Part shown: positions 1 through 6,970 of the stretch, one piece after another
Numbering within the stretch: the stretch's first letter is position 1
Layout of the letters: each line of letters begins with the position of its first letter
Assembly (NCBI GenBank): GCA_946885755.1
Contig: CAMPHB010000065.1
Span: 1-6,970 of the forward strand
Source: an uncultured Methylophaga sp.
GTDB lineage: Bacteria; Pseudomonadota; Gammaproteobacteria; Nitrosococcales; Methylophagaceae
Direction: 5' to 3'
DNA: 6,970 bases
Notes under the pieces: model-generated
The model's database searches: none
Seen by the model: only the letters and a program-made list of their open reading frames with translations
What the model was told of the DNA's origin: nothing
Position numbers and translations under genes: made by a program

Positions 1-375
1 GAGCATCAGCCCTTCCATGATTAAAAAAGCCGCCATGTACTGCGCAATGCGATCTTTAATCACTTGCCAGCCGGCGATCACCACCAAAAGCGTTGAAATG
101 GTGGTCAGAATCATCAGCGGCATCGAAAAACCGTCGATGCCCAGATAATACTCAATATTGAATGTCTCAACCCATGGCAGGCGCTCGACAAACTGCATTT
201 GCGCTGTACTGGTATCAAATCCGCTGTACAGGCCAAATGACAACAGCATGATCAGCAGACTAAACAATAACGCCAGCCAGCGTGCCGCATAAGCATTGTC
301 ACGGCACAGCAATACCGCAATACCACCGACAATCGGCAACCAAATCAATAGACTGAGAATCGGTAAATCAAACAT
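1..375 (-). CDS. nuoM: NADH-quinone oxidoreductase subunit M, N-terminal part (3' end outside the window)
   Basis: This is the first 125 codons of an antiporter-like, proton-pumping membrane subunit of complex I. The ATG at 375-373 opens a reading frame that runs without a stop to the window edge. The product begins MFDLPILSLLIWLP and has hydrophobic segments at about residues 3-23, 33-50 and 84-102, with a fourth starting near 113. Residues 78-87 (LGIDGFSMPL) match the conserved LGxDGxS motif of NuoM and related antiporter-like subunits. Family members are about 500 residues, so roughly three quarters is missing, including the conserved glutamate (E144 in E. coli) and channel lysines. The start lies 9 bases after the nuoL stop, with a modest AGGA at 391-388 about 12 bases upstream. 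Position directly after nuoL is the usual place for nuoM. NuoN would be expected next but is outside the window. Identification rests on motif and context and is secure for a fragment. Confidence 0.93.
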   Translation of the reverse strand, partial: MFDLPILSLLIWLPIVGGIAVLLCRDNAYAARWLALLFSLLIMLLSFGLYSGFDTSTAQMQFVERLPWVETFNIEYYLGIDGFSMPLMILTTISTLLVVIAGWQVIKDRIAQYMAAFLIMEGLML

Positions 376-384
376 CTGGCAAAC

Positions 385-2322
385 TCATCCTACAAACCAC
401 GTCAGCAATAACCAGACGCCAATCATCATGGCAAAGGCATAATGGTAAAGGTATCCGGATTGCACCTGACGGCCGACTCTGGCAACCAGCCCGATTAGAC
501 GGGCACTGCCATTGACTACCAGACCATCAATCAGTTTGGCATCACCGATTTTCCAAAGCAGGCCACCCAGACCACGGGAGCCACCGGCAAAGACTTTGTC
601 ATTAAAGCTGTCAAAGCAGTATTTATTGTCCATAAACCGCCACAGCCACATGGCGTTTTGCTGGATTTTGCCGGGCAAGTCAGGTCGTTTGATATACAAA
701 AACCAGGCGGTGACCACACCGGCCAGTGCCAGCCAGAATGGCGGCATTTGCAGACCATGTAATAAAAAGCCCCAAACACCGTGGTAATCAATCTGTGCCA
801 GAACATCATGCTGTGGCATCACAAAAATCGAATCCGCCAGCCAGTCGCCAAATACCATCTGACCGATGAGATAACCGGCCAACACCGACGGGATCGCCAA
901 TAAAATCAGCGGCACGGTGACCACCGCCGGTGACTCATGCGGCGGATGGCCATGGGCATCAAAACGTTCTTTGCCATGAAACACCAGAAACAACAGCCGG
1001 AAACTATATAGCGCGGTCACAAACACCCCGATTAACACGGCAGCGTAAGCAAAACCCGCCCCCGGAATTGTTGATGCATGCACCGCTTCGATAATGGCAT
1101 CTTTGGAGAAAAAGCCCGCCAAACCGGGCGCGCCAATCAACGCCAATGTACCGATCAAACTGGTCCAATAGGTAATGGGCAGATATTTTTTCAAACCGCC
1201 CATCTGCCGGATATCCTGCTGATGGTGCAGTGCCATAATGACTGAGCCTGCCGCCAGAAACAGCAAAGCTTTAAAAAAGGCATGGGTGAATAAGTGAAAG
1301 ATCGCTGCTGAGTAGGCTGAAGCGCCCAAAGCCACCGTCATATAACCGAGCTGAGACAACGTTGAATAGGCAATCACCCGTTTGATGTCATTTTGAATGA
1401 GCCCCAAAAAGCCCATAAACAACGCAGTAATCGCACCGATCACCAGAATAAACGCCAAAGCGGTTTCCGAATATTCATACAGCGGCGACATCCGCGCCAC
1501 CATAAAAATACCGGCGGTTACCATGGTTGCCGCATGGATCAGCGCCGAAATCGGCGTCGGACCTTCCATCGAATCCGGCAGCCAGACATGTAGCGGCACC
1601 TGCGCCGATTTCCCCATAGCACCGATAAACAGCAAAATGCCAATCACCGTCATCAGTGACCAGCTACTGTCGCCCCAAATGCTGATTTGCTGATCAGCCA
1701 TTTGTGGTGCCTGATTGAATACCTCAACGTAGTTCAGACTGCCGGCATACATCAGCACCGCTGCGATCCCCAGCAAAAAGCCGAAGTCGCCGACCCGGTT
1801 GACCAGAAACGCTTTTAAATTGGCGTAAATCGCTGTCGGTTTTTTGTACCAGAAACCAATCAGCAAATACGACACCAGTCCCACCGCTTCCCAGCCGAAA
1901 AATAACTGCATAAAGTTATTGGCCATCACCAGCATCAGCATGGCAAAAGTAAACAGCGAGATATAACTGAAAAACCGGCAATAACCGTCATCATCATGCA
2001 TATAGCCGATGGTGTAGATATGCACCATCAGCGACACAAAAGTTACCACCACCATCATCACGGCGGTCAGTGAATCCACCAGAAAACCGACTTCGATACT
2101 GAGGCTGCCGGCCTGTAACCACTGATAGACGGTGGCGTTATAGCTTTCACCATCTACCAATACCAGTTTCAGCACATAAGCCGACAAAACAAAGGCAATG
2201 GTGACGCCGAGAATGGTAATGCGGTGGGCATTATTGCGACCAATTTGCTGACCAAAAAGACCGGCAATAATACTGCCCAAAAGCGGTGCCAGAACAATTG
2301 CCAATAACAGATTCTGCGTCAT
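385..2322 (-). CDS. nuoL: NADH-quinone oxidoreductase subunit L
   Basis: This is the largest antiporter-like subunit, at the far end of the complex I membrane arm in the inner membrane, where it moves protons. The 645-residue product is slightly longer than E. coli NuoL (613) and is complete. Expected channel residues are present: E145 in FFGWEAVGLV, D179 in NRVGDFGF, K238 in GKSAQVPLHVWLPD, H263 in ALIHAATMV, H343 and H347 in IFHLFTHAFFKALLF, K351, and K407/D408 in GFFSKDAI. By alignment from memory these correspond to E. coli E144, D178, K229, H254, H334, H338, K342 and K399/D400. The protein is hydrophobic throughout. A more polar stretch at about 545-620 followed by a last hydrophobic segment at about 626-643 fits the long lateral helix and final anchor that distinguish NuoL from NuoM and NuoN. 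The ATG start follows the nuoK stop by 3 bases and is preceded by AGGGG at 7 bases. Nothing is broken or unusual. Confidence 0.98.
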   Translation of the reverse strand: MTQNLLLAIVLAPLLGSIIAGLFGQQIGRNNAHRITILGVTIAFVLSAYVLKLVLVDGESYNATVYQWLQAGSLSIEVGFLVDSLTAVMMVVVTFVSLMVHIYTIGYMHDDDGYCRFFSYISLFTFAMLMLVMANNFMQLFFGWEAVGLVSYLLIGFWYKKPTAIYANLKAFLVNRVGDFGFLLGIAAVLMYAGSLNYVEVFNQAPQMADQQISIWGDSSWSLMTVIGILLFIGAMGKSAQVPLHVWLPDSMEGPTPISALIHAATMVTAGIFMVARMSPLYEYSETALAFILVIGAITALFMGFLGLIQNDIKRVIAYSTLSQLGYMTVALGASAYSAAIFHLFTHAFFKALLFLAAGSVIMALHHQQDIRQMGGLKKYLPITYWTSLIGTLALIGAPGLAGFFSKDAIIEAVHASTIPGAGFAYAAVLIGVFVTALYSFRLLFLVFHGKERFDAHGHPPHESPAVVTVPLILLAIPSVLAGYLIGQMVFGDWLADSIFVMPQHDVLAQIDYHGVWGFLLHGLQMPPFWLALAGVVTAWFLYIKRPDLPGKIQQNAMWLWRFMDNKYCFDSFNDKVFAGGSRGLGGLLWKIGDAKLIDGLVVNGSARLIGLVARVGRQVQSGYLYHYAFAMMIGVWLLLTWFVG

Positions 2323-2325
2323 TGG

Positions 2326-2631
2326 CTAGCCCCTGAGCTTATCAATATCATCGACATTGATGGTGCTCAGGTTTCTGAAAAGCACCACCAGAATCGCCAG
2401 ACCAATCGCCGCTTCCGCCGCCGCGACCGTCAGGATAAAGAACACAAACACCTGGCCTGCCGCATCACCGAGAAAATGTGAAAAGGCAATAAAATTAAGA
2501 TTGACCGCCAGCAGCATCAGCTCGATACACATCAGCAGAATAATGATGTTTTTGCGATTGAGAAAAATGCCCGCCACCGACAGGCTGAACAGCAGCGCCG
2601 CCAGGATCAGATAATCGGACAAAGCAATCAT
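2326..2631 (-). CDS. nuoK: NADH-quinone oxidoreductase subunit K
   Basis: This is a small three-helix membrane subunit of complex I, homologous to mitochondrial ND4L and MrpC, which helps link the quinone site to the antiporter-like subunits. Counting from the ATG at 2631-2629 the product is 101 residues (E. coli NuoK has 100). Hydrophobic segments lie at about 2-22, 28-50 and 60-85. The two conserved membrane glutamates are present: E37 in [11 protein letters not shown] and E73 in [12 protein letters not shown], matching E. coli E36 and E72. The C-terminus, [10 protein letters not shown], is typical. A GTG one codon upstream (2634-2632) is in frame and would add one residue. I prefer the ATG because it gives a 7-base spacing from the strong GGAGG and aligns with the E. 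coli N-terminus without a gap. The start shares one base with the nuoJ stop, and the TAG stop is 3 bases before nuoL. Confidence 0.97.
   Translation of the reverse strand: MIALSDYLILAALLFSLSVAGIFLNRKNIIILLMCIELMLLAVNLNFIAFSHFLGDAAGQVFVFFILTVAAAEAAIGLAILVVLFRNLSTINVDDIDKLRG
2330..2334 (-). promoter_or_regulatory. nuoL ribosome-binding site
   Basis: The minus strand reads AGGGG here, 7 bases before the nuoL ATG at 2322-2320. It lies inside the last codons of nuoK, so ribosomes finishing nuoK pass directly over it. That fits coupled translation of nuoK and nuoL. The role is inferred from position and complementarity to the 16S rRNA tail. Confidence 0.6.
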
Positions 2632-3242
2632 CACTTGTCCTCCCTGCCGGGACGCGGTTCGCTGGGCATATCAACCAGCCGCACCCGATCCTCACGACGC
2701 ACGCGGATTTGTTTGCCCGGATCCTGTAATTTGCGGTTATGCGGCCTTAGCGTCAGCGTGATGGCTGCAATAATCGCCACCGTCAGAATCACCGCGGCAA
2801 TTTCAAACGGATAGACATAAACGGTGTATAGCAATAGGCCCAGCCGCCGGGTATTGCCATCGGCATTAACATCATCAGTGGGCGCCGGCACTTGCTCCAG
2901 ACCAAAGTTACTGACACCGACGACGGCGATCATTTCAATGACAATCAACGCCGCCACCAGAATGCCCAGTGGCAGATAGCGGGTAAAGCCCTCTTTCAGT
3001 GGTGCCAGATCGATATCCAGCATCATCACCACAAACAGGAACAACACCAGTACCGCGCCGACATAGACCAGCACTAAACTAATCGCCAGAAATTCCGCTT
3101 CCAGCATCAGCCAGATCGCCGCACTGGTAAAAAAGGCCAGCACCAGAAACAATGCTGCCCGCACCGGATTACGCACGGTAATCACCATAGTGGCGGCAAA
3201 AATTAAAATGGCGGCAAAAGCGTAAAACAGAATTTTTTCCAT
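2631..3242 (-). CDS. nuoJ: NADH-quinone oxidoreductase subunit J
   Basis: This is a membrane subunit of complex I, homologous to mitochondrial ND6, that packs against NuoA, NuoH and NuoK. Its third helix is known to change shape and gate the central proton path. The product is 203 residues, against 184 in E. coli. Hydrophobic segments lie at about 4-23, 28-47, 51-75, 90-111 and 135-165. Family motifs are present: NPVRAAL at 25-31, and the third-helix segment [15 protein letters not shown] (58-72) with the conserved Y60 and G62. The fifth helix begins with [14 protein letters not shown] (138-151). A polar loop (about 113-133) lies before helix 5. The last 38 residues are a highly charged tail ([12 protein letters not shown] at its core), likely exposed on the cytoplasmic side. 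The ATG is 9 bases after nuoI with only a weak AGG upstream, so its translation may depend on coupling to nuoI. Confidence 0.97.
   Translation of the reverse strand: MEKILFYAFAAILIFAATMVITVRNPVRAALFLVLAFFTSAAIWLMLEAEFLAISLVLVYVGAVLVLFLFVVMMLDIDLAPLKEGFTRYLPLGILVAALIVIEMIAVVGVSNFGLEQVPAPTDDVNADGNTRRLGLLLYTVYVYPFEIAAVILTVAIIAAITLTLRPHNRKLQDPGKQIRVRREDRVRLVDMPSEPRPGREDK
2639..2644 (-). promoter_or_regulatory. nuoK ribosome-binding site
   Basis: The minus strand reads GGGAGG, within the last codons of nuoJ. Its core lies 7 bases from the ATG at 2631 but only 4 bases from the alternative GTG at 2634. The spacing favours the ATG as the main start, although initiation at both cannot be excluded. 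Confidence 0.65.
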
Positions 3243-3251
3243 AACACCGGC

Positions 3252-3743
3252 CTAGCGATAAGGCGCATCAGCCTCCCTGTCAGCGGCGATCTGGGCTTCA
3301 TATTTGTCGCCAATCGCCAATAACTGCTGTTTGCTCATGATATTTTCACCGCGGTTTTCAAAGTGATATTCGAATATGCGTGTTTCAACAATCGAATCCA
3401 CCGGACAGGATTCTTCACAAAAGCCACAGTAAATGCATTTGAACAAATCAATATCGTAGCGGGTGGTACGTCTTGTGCCATCGTCGCGTGGCTCAGTGTC
3501 GATGGTAATAGCCAATGCCGGGCAAACCGCCTCACACAACTTGCAACCGATACAACGTTCTTCACCATTCGGGTAACGCCTTAAGGCATGCAGGCCACGA
3601 AAGCGAGGTGACTGCGGGGTTTTTTCTTCCGGATACTGCACGGTCACTTTGCGGGAAAACAAATGCCGGCCAGTCAGCCTCAAGCCCTGAATCAGTTCCC
3701 ACAGAAAAAAGCTTTTGAAAAAATGACTAATGGCGCGTTTCAT
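3252..3743 (-). CDS. nuoI: NADH-quinone oxidoreductase subunit I (two [4Fe-4S] ferredoxin subunit)
   Basis: This is the peripheral-arm subunit that carries clusters N6a and N6b and passes electrons on towards N2 and the quinone site. I place the start at the ATG 3743-3741, giving 163 residues. It forms an ATGA overlap with the nuoH stop and has GGAGG at 6 bases. An in-frame ATG 33 bases upstream (3776-3774) would add 11 residues and has no visible ribosome-binding site. In the 163-residue numbering the first ferredoxin motif is [12 protein letters not shown] with C64, C67, C70 and C74. The second is [12 protein letters not shown] with C103, C106, C109 and C113. All eight ligands are present, and the fourth cysteine of each motif is expected to serve the other cluster. 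The N-terminal 30 or so residues form a likely amphipathic, membrane-contacting helix ([14 protein letters not shown]). The sequence looks like the short proteobacterial form, and the protein is complete. Confidence 0.97.
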   Translation of the reverse strand: MKRAISHFFKSFFLWELIQGLRLTGRHLFSRKVTVQYPEEKTPQSPRFRGLHALRRYPNGEERCIGCKLCEAVCPALAITIDTEPRDDGTRRTTRYDIDLFKCIYCGFCEESCPVDSIVETRIFEYHFENRGENIMSKQQLLAIGDKYEAQIAADREADAPYR

Positions 3744-4792
3744 AAGCCGCCTCCGGCCGTGATTTTGCTGAACCATGGACCAATATCAAACACCTGCATG
3801 GTGGCAATAATAACAATCCATACCAGCGTCACGGGGATAAAAATTTTCCAGCCAAGTCGCATGATCTGATCGTAACGGTAACGCGGAAAAGTCGCCCGGA
3901 TCCACAAGTAAATAAACAAAAACAGACTGGTTTTCAACAGCAGCCAAATCAACCCCGGCACCCAGGAAAATAGTGGCTCTAAATACGGAATGCCCTCAAA
4001 CGGCGACAGCCAGCCGCCCATAAACAAGGTCGCGGCCAGCATCGAGATCAGAATCATATCGGCGTATTCAGCGAGGAAAAACACCGCAAAGGCCATTCCT
4101 GAATACTCGACATGGAAGCCGGCAACAATTTCTGATTCACCCTCGGCAATATCAAACGGCGCCCGGTTGGTTTCCGCGACACCGGATACAAAATAAACCA
4201 CAAACAACGGTAGCAACGGCAACCAGTACCAGTGCAAAATACCGCCGGACTGGGCCATGACGATGTCACCCAGATTCAGACTGCCAGCTGCAACCAGCAC
4301 GCCGACCAGCGCAAAACCCATAGCGATTTCATAGGACACCACTTGGGCTGCACTGCGCATCGAACCCAAAAATGCATAACGTGAATTCGATGCCCAGCCG
4401 GCGATGACCACGCCATACACTGACATTGAAGTAATCGCCAGAATGTACAGCAAGCCGGCATTGATATCAGCCAGAATTAAATCAGCATCAAACGGCATCA
4501 CTGCCCAGGCAGCAAGTGCTGGACCGATTGCCAATACCGGCGCCACGACAAATAAATACAAATTTGATTTGGCCGGCAGAATCACTTCTTTCATCAGTAG
4601 CTTCAGGCCATCGGCAATCGGCTGAAACAACCCAAATGGCCCGACCCGATTCGGACCAATCCGCATCTGGATATAACCAATCACCTTGCGCTCAGCCAAG
4701 GTCAGATAAGCAACCGCGCCCATCAGCGGCACCACAATCATCAGGATCTTGGCGATGTTCCAGGCAATGTCATGGATCAGCCAGTCAAGCAT
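3740..4792 (-). CDS. nuoH: NADH-quinone oxidoreductase subunit H
   Basis: This is the membrane subunit (homologue of mitochondrial ND1) that forms the quinone entry chamber with NuoB and NuoD and begins the proton path. The 350-residue product is complete (E. coli NuoH has 325). Conserved features include [20 protein letters not shown] at 33-52, with E34, R35 and K36, and the quinone-chamber loop [19 protein letters not shown] at 205-223. Acidic residues there are E207, D214, E217, E219 and E221, followed by E229 in HVEYSG. E155 in VSYEIAMG is the further conserved membrane glutamate. Hydrophobic segments occur at about 11-32, 80-100, 113-133, 155-175, 190-205, 233-258, 280-298 and 316-333, in keeping with an eight-helix protein. 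The ATG overlaps the nuoG stop by 8 bases and is preceded by GGAGG at 9 bases. The TGA stop overlaps the nuoI start. No residue expected for function looks missing. Confidence 0.98.
   Translation of the reverse strand: MLDWLIHDIAWNIAKILMIVVPLMGAVAYLTLAERKVIGYIQMRIGPNRVGPFGLFQPIADGLKLLMKEVILPAKSNLYLFVVAPVLAIGPALAAWAVMPFDADLILADINAGLLYILAITSMSVYGVVIAGWASNSRYAFLGSMRSAAQVVSYEIAMGFALVGVLVAAGSLNLGDIVMAQSGGILHWYWLPLLPLFVVYFVSGVAETNRAPFDIAEGESEIVAGFHVEYSGMAFAVFFLAEYADMILISMLAATLFMGGWLSPFEGIPYLEPLFSWVPGLIWLLLKTSLFLFIYLWIRATFPRYRYDQIMRLGWKIFIPVTLVWIVIIATMQVFDIGPWFSKITAGGGL
3750..3754 (-). promoter_or_regulatory. nuoI ribosome-binding site that decides the start
   Basis: The minus strand reads GGAGG here, 6 bases before the ATG at 3743 and inside the 3' end of nuoH. 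It is the strongest initiation signal in the area. The upstream in-frame ATG at 3776 is preceded by GATATTGGTCC, with no comparable motif. This supports the 163-residue form of NuoI. Confidence 0.75.
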
Positions 4793-6970
4793 CGGCTAAA
4801 GCCTCCACAGGGCTGACACTAACTTTGCCGAAGGCGATGCCCAACTGGCGGCTAACCTCGGTGGCAACTGGTAAATACAGACAACCTTCGACGATGGTGT
4901 CGTCAGGTTGCACATCAACCGCAACGCTGCATTCTCCCTGCGTTATCAGGATTTGTTCAGCATCTGTTAAATCCAGCACAGCTAAAGTCTTTGGATGAAT
5001 ACGCGCAACCAGTGCCTGCTGATTTTCCGGTGTCTGCTGTAATGCCGCACTGCGGCGCAACAAACTATCTGTGCGATACATCGCCACATCTGAAATCAGC
5101 GTCAGGGTGTCAGTGTCATTACCGTTAAGCTCGGGGGGCAGATAACTTTCTGTTTGCACTGCCGGCTGCATTTTCAGTGTGTCGGCGAGTTCATCACGAA
5201 TATCGGTAGACGCTACATAATCAAAATCTTTCACTGCCGAAACATTGCCCAGCACCCGCAGAATTTTCCAGCCCGGCCGGGATTCAGCAAACGGTGCGAC
5301 TGCGCCAGTAAAGGATTGCCACTGGCTATCAAGGCCTACAAAGGTTCCGGATGTTTCGGCAAAACTTGCCAATGGCAGCATAACATCGGCATGTTCACGG
5401 ACACTATCAGACCAGAAGCGGTTAATGGCGACGGTAAAACTGGCCTGCTGAAAAGCACCGATAGCTGATGCCGGATCTGCACAATCATATTCCGGCTCAA
5501 CATCAAACAGTACATAAGCGCGGCGCTGCTGTTCTAAAAGCTCGCTGGCCGTGAGGTTCTGCGGTGTTGGCACAACACCGGCCAATGTCAGTCCACGACT
5601 GTTGGCTTCAGGCAAAATCAGCAATTGCCCTTGACTTAATTCGCTGATTAACTGCGCCAGTGACCGGATAGTTGCCGCCTGTGGCAAATGATTCGCCAGT
5701 GCACCGATAATTAGCAGCGGTTGCGTGGCATTGGCAAGTTGCATGGCAATATTCTGTTCGCTGCTGGCCGGCTGAATATCTGACAGCCAATGCTGCCACT
5801 CTGGATAAGTGGTTTCATCGAGTTTTAACAGCGCACGGGCAACACCTGCCAGCGTTTTTTGCAAACCGGCCGGGTCAACAATGAGTTGCCGTTGTACCGG
5901 CATCAGCAAATCACGTTTAATAAAATTCAGTTCACTGATAAGCGCACCGTTCAAGGCCGCCTGACGCATCCGGTGGGCAACAATCGGTGCTTCACTACGG
6001 ATATTGCTGCCAACCAACACGATGGCATCACTGGTTTCTATATCAGCCAGTGGCATGGCCGTCTGATAATAACTTTGCCCGGCATCTTCGGCTGATTGCA
6101 ATCGCAGCCGGTGATCAATATTGTCTGTGCCCAACCCGCGCAGCCATTTCTGGAATAAATAGCCTTCTTCCAGTGTTGCCGCCGGTGACATCAGGCCGAC
6201 CAGTTGATCCTGACCATTTTTTGCCTGTACCGATTTTAAGCCATCAACAGCAAATTGCAGCGCCGTTTGCCAGTCGGTTGATTGCCACTTGCCGTTTTGT
6301 TTGATCATCGGCTGCTGCGCCCGATCGGCATGTCTAAGGCCTAAGTAGCTGAAACGATCCCGATCCGAAATCCAGGTTTCGTTAACAGATTCATTATCAC
6401 GCGGCACCACCCGCATCACTTCATTACCACGCACATGCAGTTCAATACTGGAGCCCACCGCGTCATGCGGTGCAATCGACGGCTGCGACTGCATTTCCCA
6501 GGCGCGGGCTTTATAACGGAACGGTTTTGAGGTCAGCGCACCCACCGGACACAAATCAATGATATTGCCGGATAATTCCGAGGCCAGACTGTGTTCCACA
6601 TAGGTGCCGATTTCCATATGTTCACCACGGCCAGTGGCACCCAGCTCTTTAATACCAGCGATTTCAGTGCCAAAACGTACGCAGCGGGTGCAATGGATAC
6701 AGCGGGTCATTTCGGTCTGGATCAGCGGGCCGATATTTTTGTCTTTGACCACCCGCTTTTTTTCACTGAAACGGCTGATACCTTTGCCGTAACCCAGTGA
6801 CAAATCCTGCAGTTCACATTCACCGCCCTGATCACAAATCGGGCAATCCAGCGGGTGATTAATCAGCAAAAATTCCATTACGCCACGCTGCGCCTGAACA
6901 GCCACCTCAGAATGGGTAAATACTTTCATACCCTCGGTGACCGGCGTGGCACAAGCCGGCAAGGCTTTAC
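4785..6970 (-). CDS. nuoG: NADH-quinone oxidoreductase subunit G, lacking its N-terminus (5' end outside the window)
   Basis: This is the large iron-sulfur subunit of the complex I peripheral arm, which receives electrons from NuoF and passes them along its clusters. The frame is open to the right edge, so about 727 residues are visible and perhaps 60 are missing. The codon at 6962-6960 is TTG (Leu) inside the conserved [10 protein letters not shown] stretch and is not a start. Counting from the first full codon, C6 is the last ligand of [2Fe-2S] N1b. H38, C42, C45 and C51 ([14 protein letters not shown]) bind N5. C90, C93, C96 (CIHCTRC) and C140 (DLCPVGAL) bind N4. After these comes a molybdopterin-oxidoreductase-like domain that serves a structural role in complex I. 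Residues 141-230 contain no cysteine, so the N7 cluster of E. coli NuoG is absent, as in mitochondrial NDUFS1. The [13 protein letters not shown] stretch also resembles that type. The C-terminal half is far less conserved. The TGA stop overlaps the nuoH start by 8 bases. Confidence 0.97.
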   Translation of the reverse strand, partial: KALPACATPVTEGMKVFTHSEVAVQAQRGVMEFLLINHPLDCPICDQGGECELQDLSLGYGKGISRFSEKKRVVKDKNIGPLIQTEMTRCIHCTRCVRFGTEIAGIKELGATGRGEHMEIGTYVEHSLASELSGNIIDLCPVGALTSKPFRYKARAWEMQSQPSIAPHDAVGSSIELHVRGNEVMRVVPRDNESVNETWISDRDRFSYLGLRHADRAQQPMIKQNGKWQSTDWQTALQFAVDGLKSVQAKNGQDQLVGLMSPAATLEEGYLFQKWLRGLGTDNIDHRLRLQSAEDAGQSYYQTAMPLADIETSDAIVLVGSNIRSEAPIVAHRMRQAALNGALISELNFIKRDLLMPVQRQLIVDPAGLQKTLAGVARALLKLDETTYPEWQHWLSDIQPASSEQNIAMQLANATQPLLIIGALANHLPQAATIRSLAQLISELSQGQLLILPEANSRGLTLAGVVPTPQNLTASELLEQQRRAYVLFDVEPEYDCADPASAIGAFQQASFTVAINRFWSDSVREHADVMLPLASFAETSGTFVGLDSQWQSFTGAVAPFAESRPGWKILRVLGNVSAVKDFDYVASTDIRDELADTLKMQPAVQTESYLPPELNGNDTDTLTLISDVAMYRTDSLLRRSAALQQTPENQQALVARIHPKTLAVLDLTDAEQILITQGECSVAVDVQPDDTIVEGCLYLPVATEVSRQLGIAFGKVSVSPVEALADA
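4802..4806 (-). promoter_or_regulatory. nuoH ribosome-binding site
   Basis: The minus strand reads GGAGG, 9 bases before the nuoH ATG at 4792-4790. It lies inside the last codons of nuoG, so nuoH translation is probably coupled to the end of nuoG. Confidence 0.65.

Noticed and set aside
930..1005. Histidine-rich stretch in NuoL (H449, H457, H459, H462) as a possible metal site
   Set aside because: From family knowledge, a His-rich loop followed by ESP and a hydrophobic helix is common in NuoL proteins at this place. There is no evidence of specific metal binding.
1345..1390. Possible frame break or truncation inside nuoL
   Set aside because: The minus-strand reading is continuous and all expected motifs appear in order at family-like spacing, so the gene is intact.
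1393..1693. Plus-strand open frames of 66 and 98 codons inside nuoL
   Set aside because: They overlap each other in different frames and sit antisense to the most conserved part of NuoL, around the K238 and H263 motifs. Their products resemble no protein family I know.
4516..4998. A 160-codon open frame on the plus strand across the nuoH/nuoG junction
   Set aside because: It lies wholly antisense to two well-conserved genes. Its product is low-complexity Ser/Ala/Gln-rich sequence with no recognisable family, and I saw no convincing ribosome-binding site. It is best explained as a shadow of the codon pattern of the real genes.
5154..5468. Plus-strand open frame of 104 codons, and another at 5987-6304, inside nuoG
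   Set aside because: They are antisense to the less conserved part of NuoG, where the real protein frame is continuous. Neither has recognisable motifs or a start context.
6960..6962. TTG as a possible start codon for NuoG
   Set aside because: The frame stays open upstream and the codon lies within the conserved PACATPV segment that holds the last N1b cysteine. It is an internal leucine, and the gene simply continues past the window edge.
1..6970. Frequent GCCGGC and CCGGC words across the window as a possible repeat family or uptake signal
   Set aside because: They occur inside codons for Ala, Gly and Pro in several frames, without fixed spacing or flanking conservation. Codon preference explains them. 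A genome-wide count against expectation would be needed to claim more.

Overview
The window is an uninterrupted piece of a respiratory complex I (NADH:quinone oxidoreductase, NDH-1) operon, read entirely from the minus strand. In transcription order it holds nuoG (5' end outside the window), nuoH, nuoI, nuoJ, nuoK, nuoL and nuoM (3' end outside the window). All five internal genes are intact, with no frameshift or premature stop, and the conserved cluster ligands and proton-channel residues checked are present.

The organism is most likely a proteobacterium, probably a gammaproteobacterium, with a betaproteobacterium as the alternative. Three things point this way: the gene order G-H-I-J-K-L-M, a short 163-residue NuoI, and a NuoG that resembles mitochondrial NDUFS1 in lacking the extra N7 iron-sulfur cluster cysteines found in Escherichia coli. 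Base composition looks balanced by eye and I see no abrupt change. Genus cannot be fixed from these genes by inspection.

Layout from the right edge to the left: nuoG (6970 to 4785) is the large iron-sulfur subunit of the peripheral arm. nuoH (4792 to 3740) is the membrane subunit at the quinone entry site. nuoI (3743 to 3252) carries the last two [4Fe-4S] clusters, N6a and N6b. nuoJ (3242 to 2631) and nuoK (2631 to 2326) are small membrane subunits. nuoL (2322 to 385) and nuoM (375 to 1) are antiporter-like proton-pumping subunits. Electrons run through the NuoG clusters and then N6a and N6b in NuoI towards the quinone site next to NuoH. The energy released drives proton movement through the NuoH/J/K and NuoL/M membrane arm.

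The genes are packed very tightly: junctions range from an 8-base overlap to 9-base gaps. Most ribosome-binding sites therefore lie inside the preceding gene, which implies one transcript and probably translational coupling. There is no intergenic stretch longer than 9 bases, so the window has no room for an intergenic promoter, terminator, RNA gene, repeat array or mobile element, and I see none. I found no sign of a novel system. The points worth checking are start-codon choices (nuoI, nuoK) and the N7-less NuoG.
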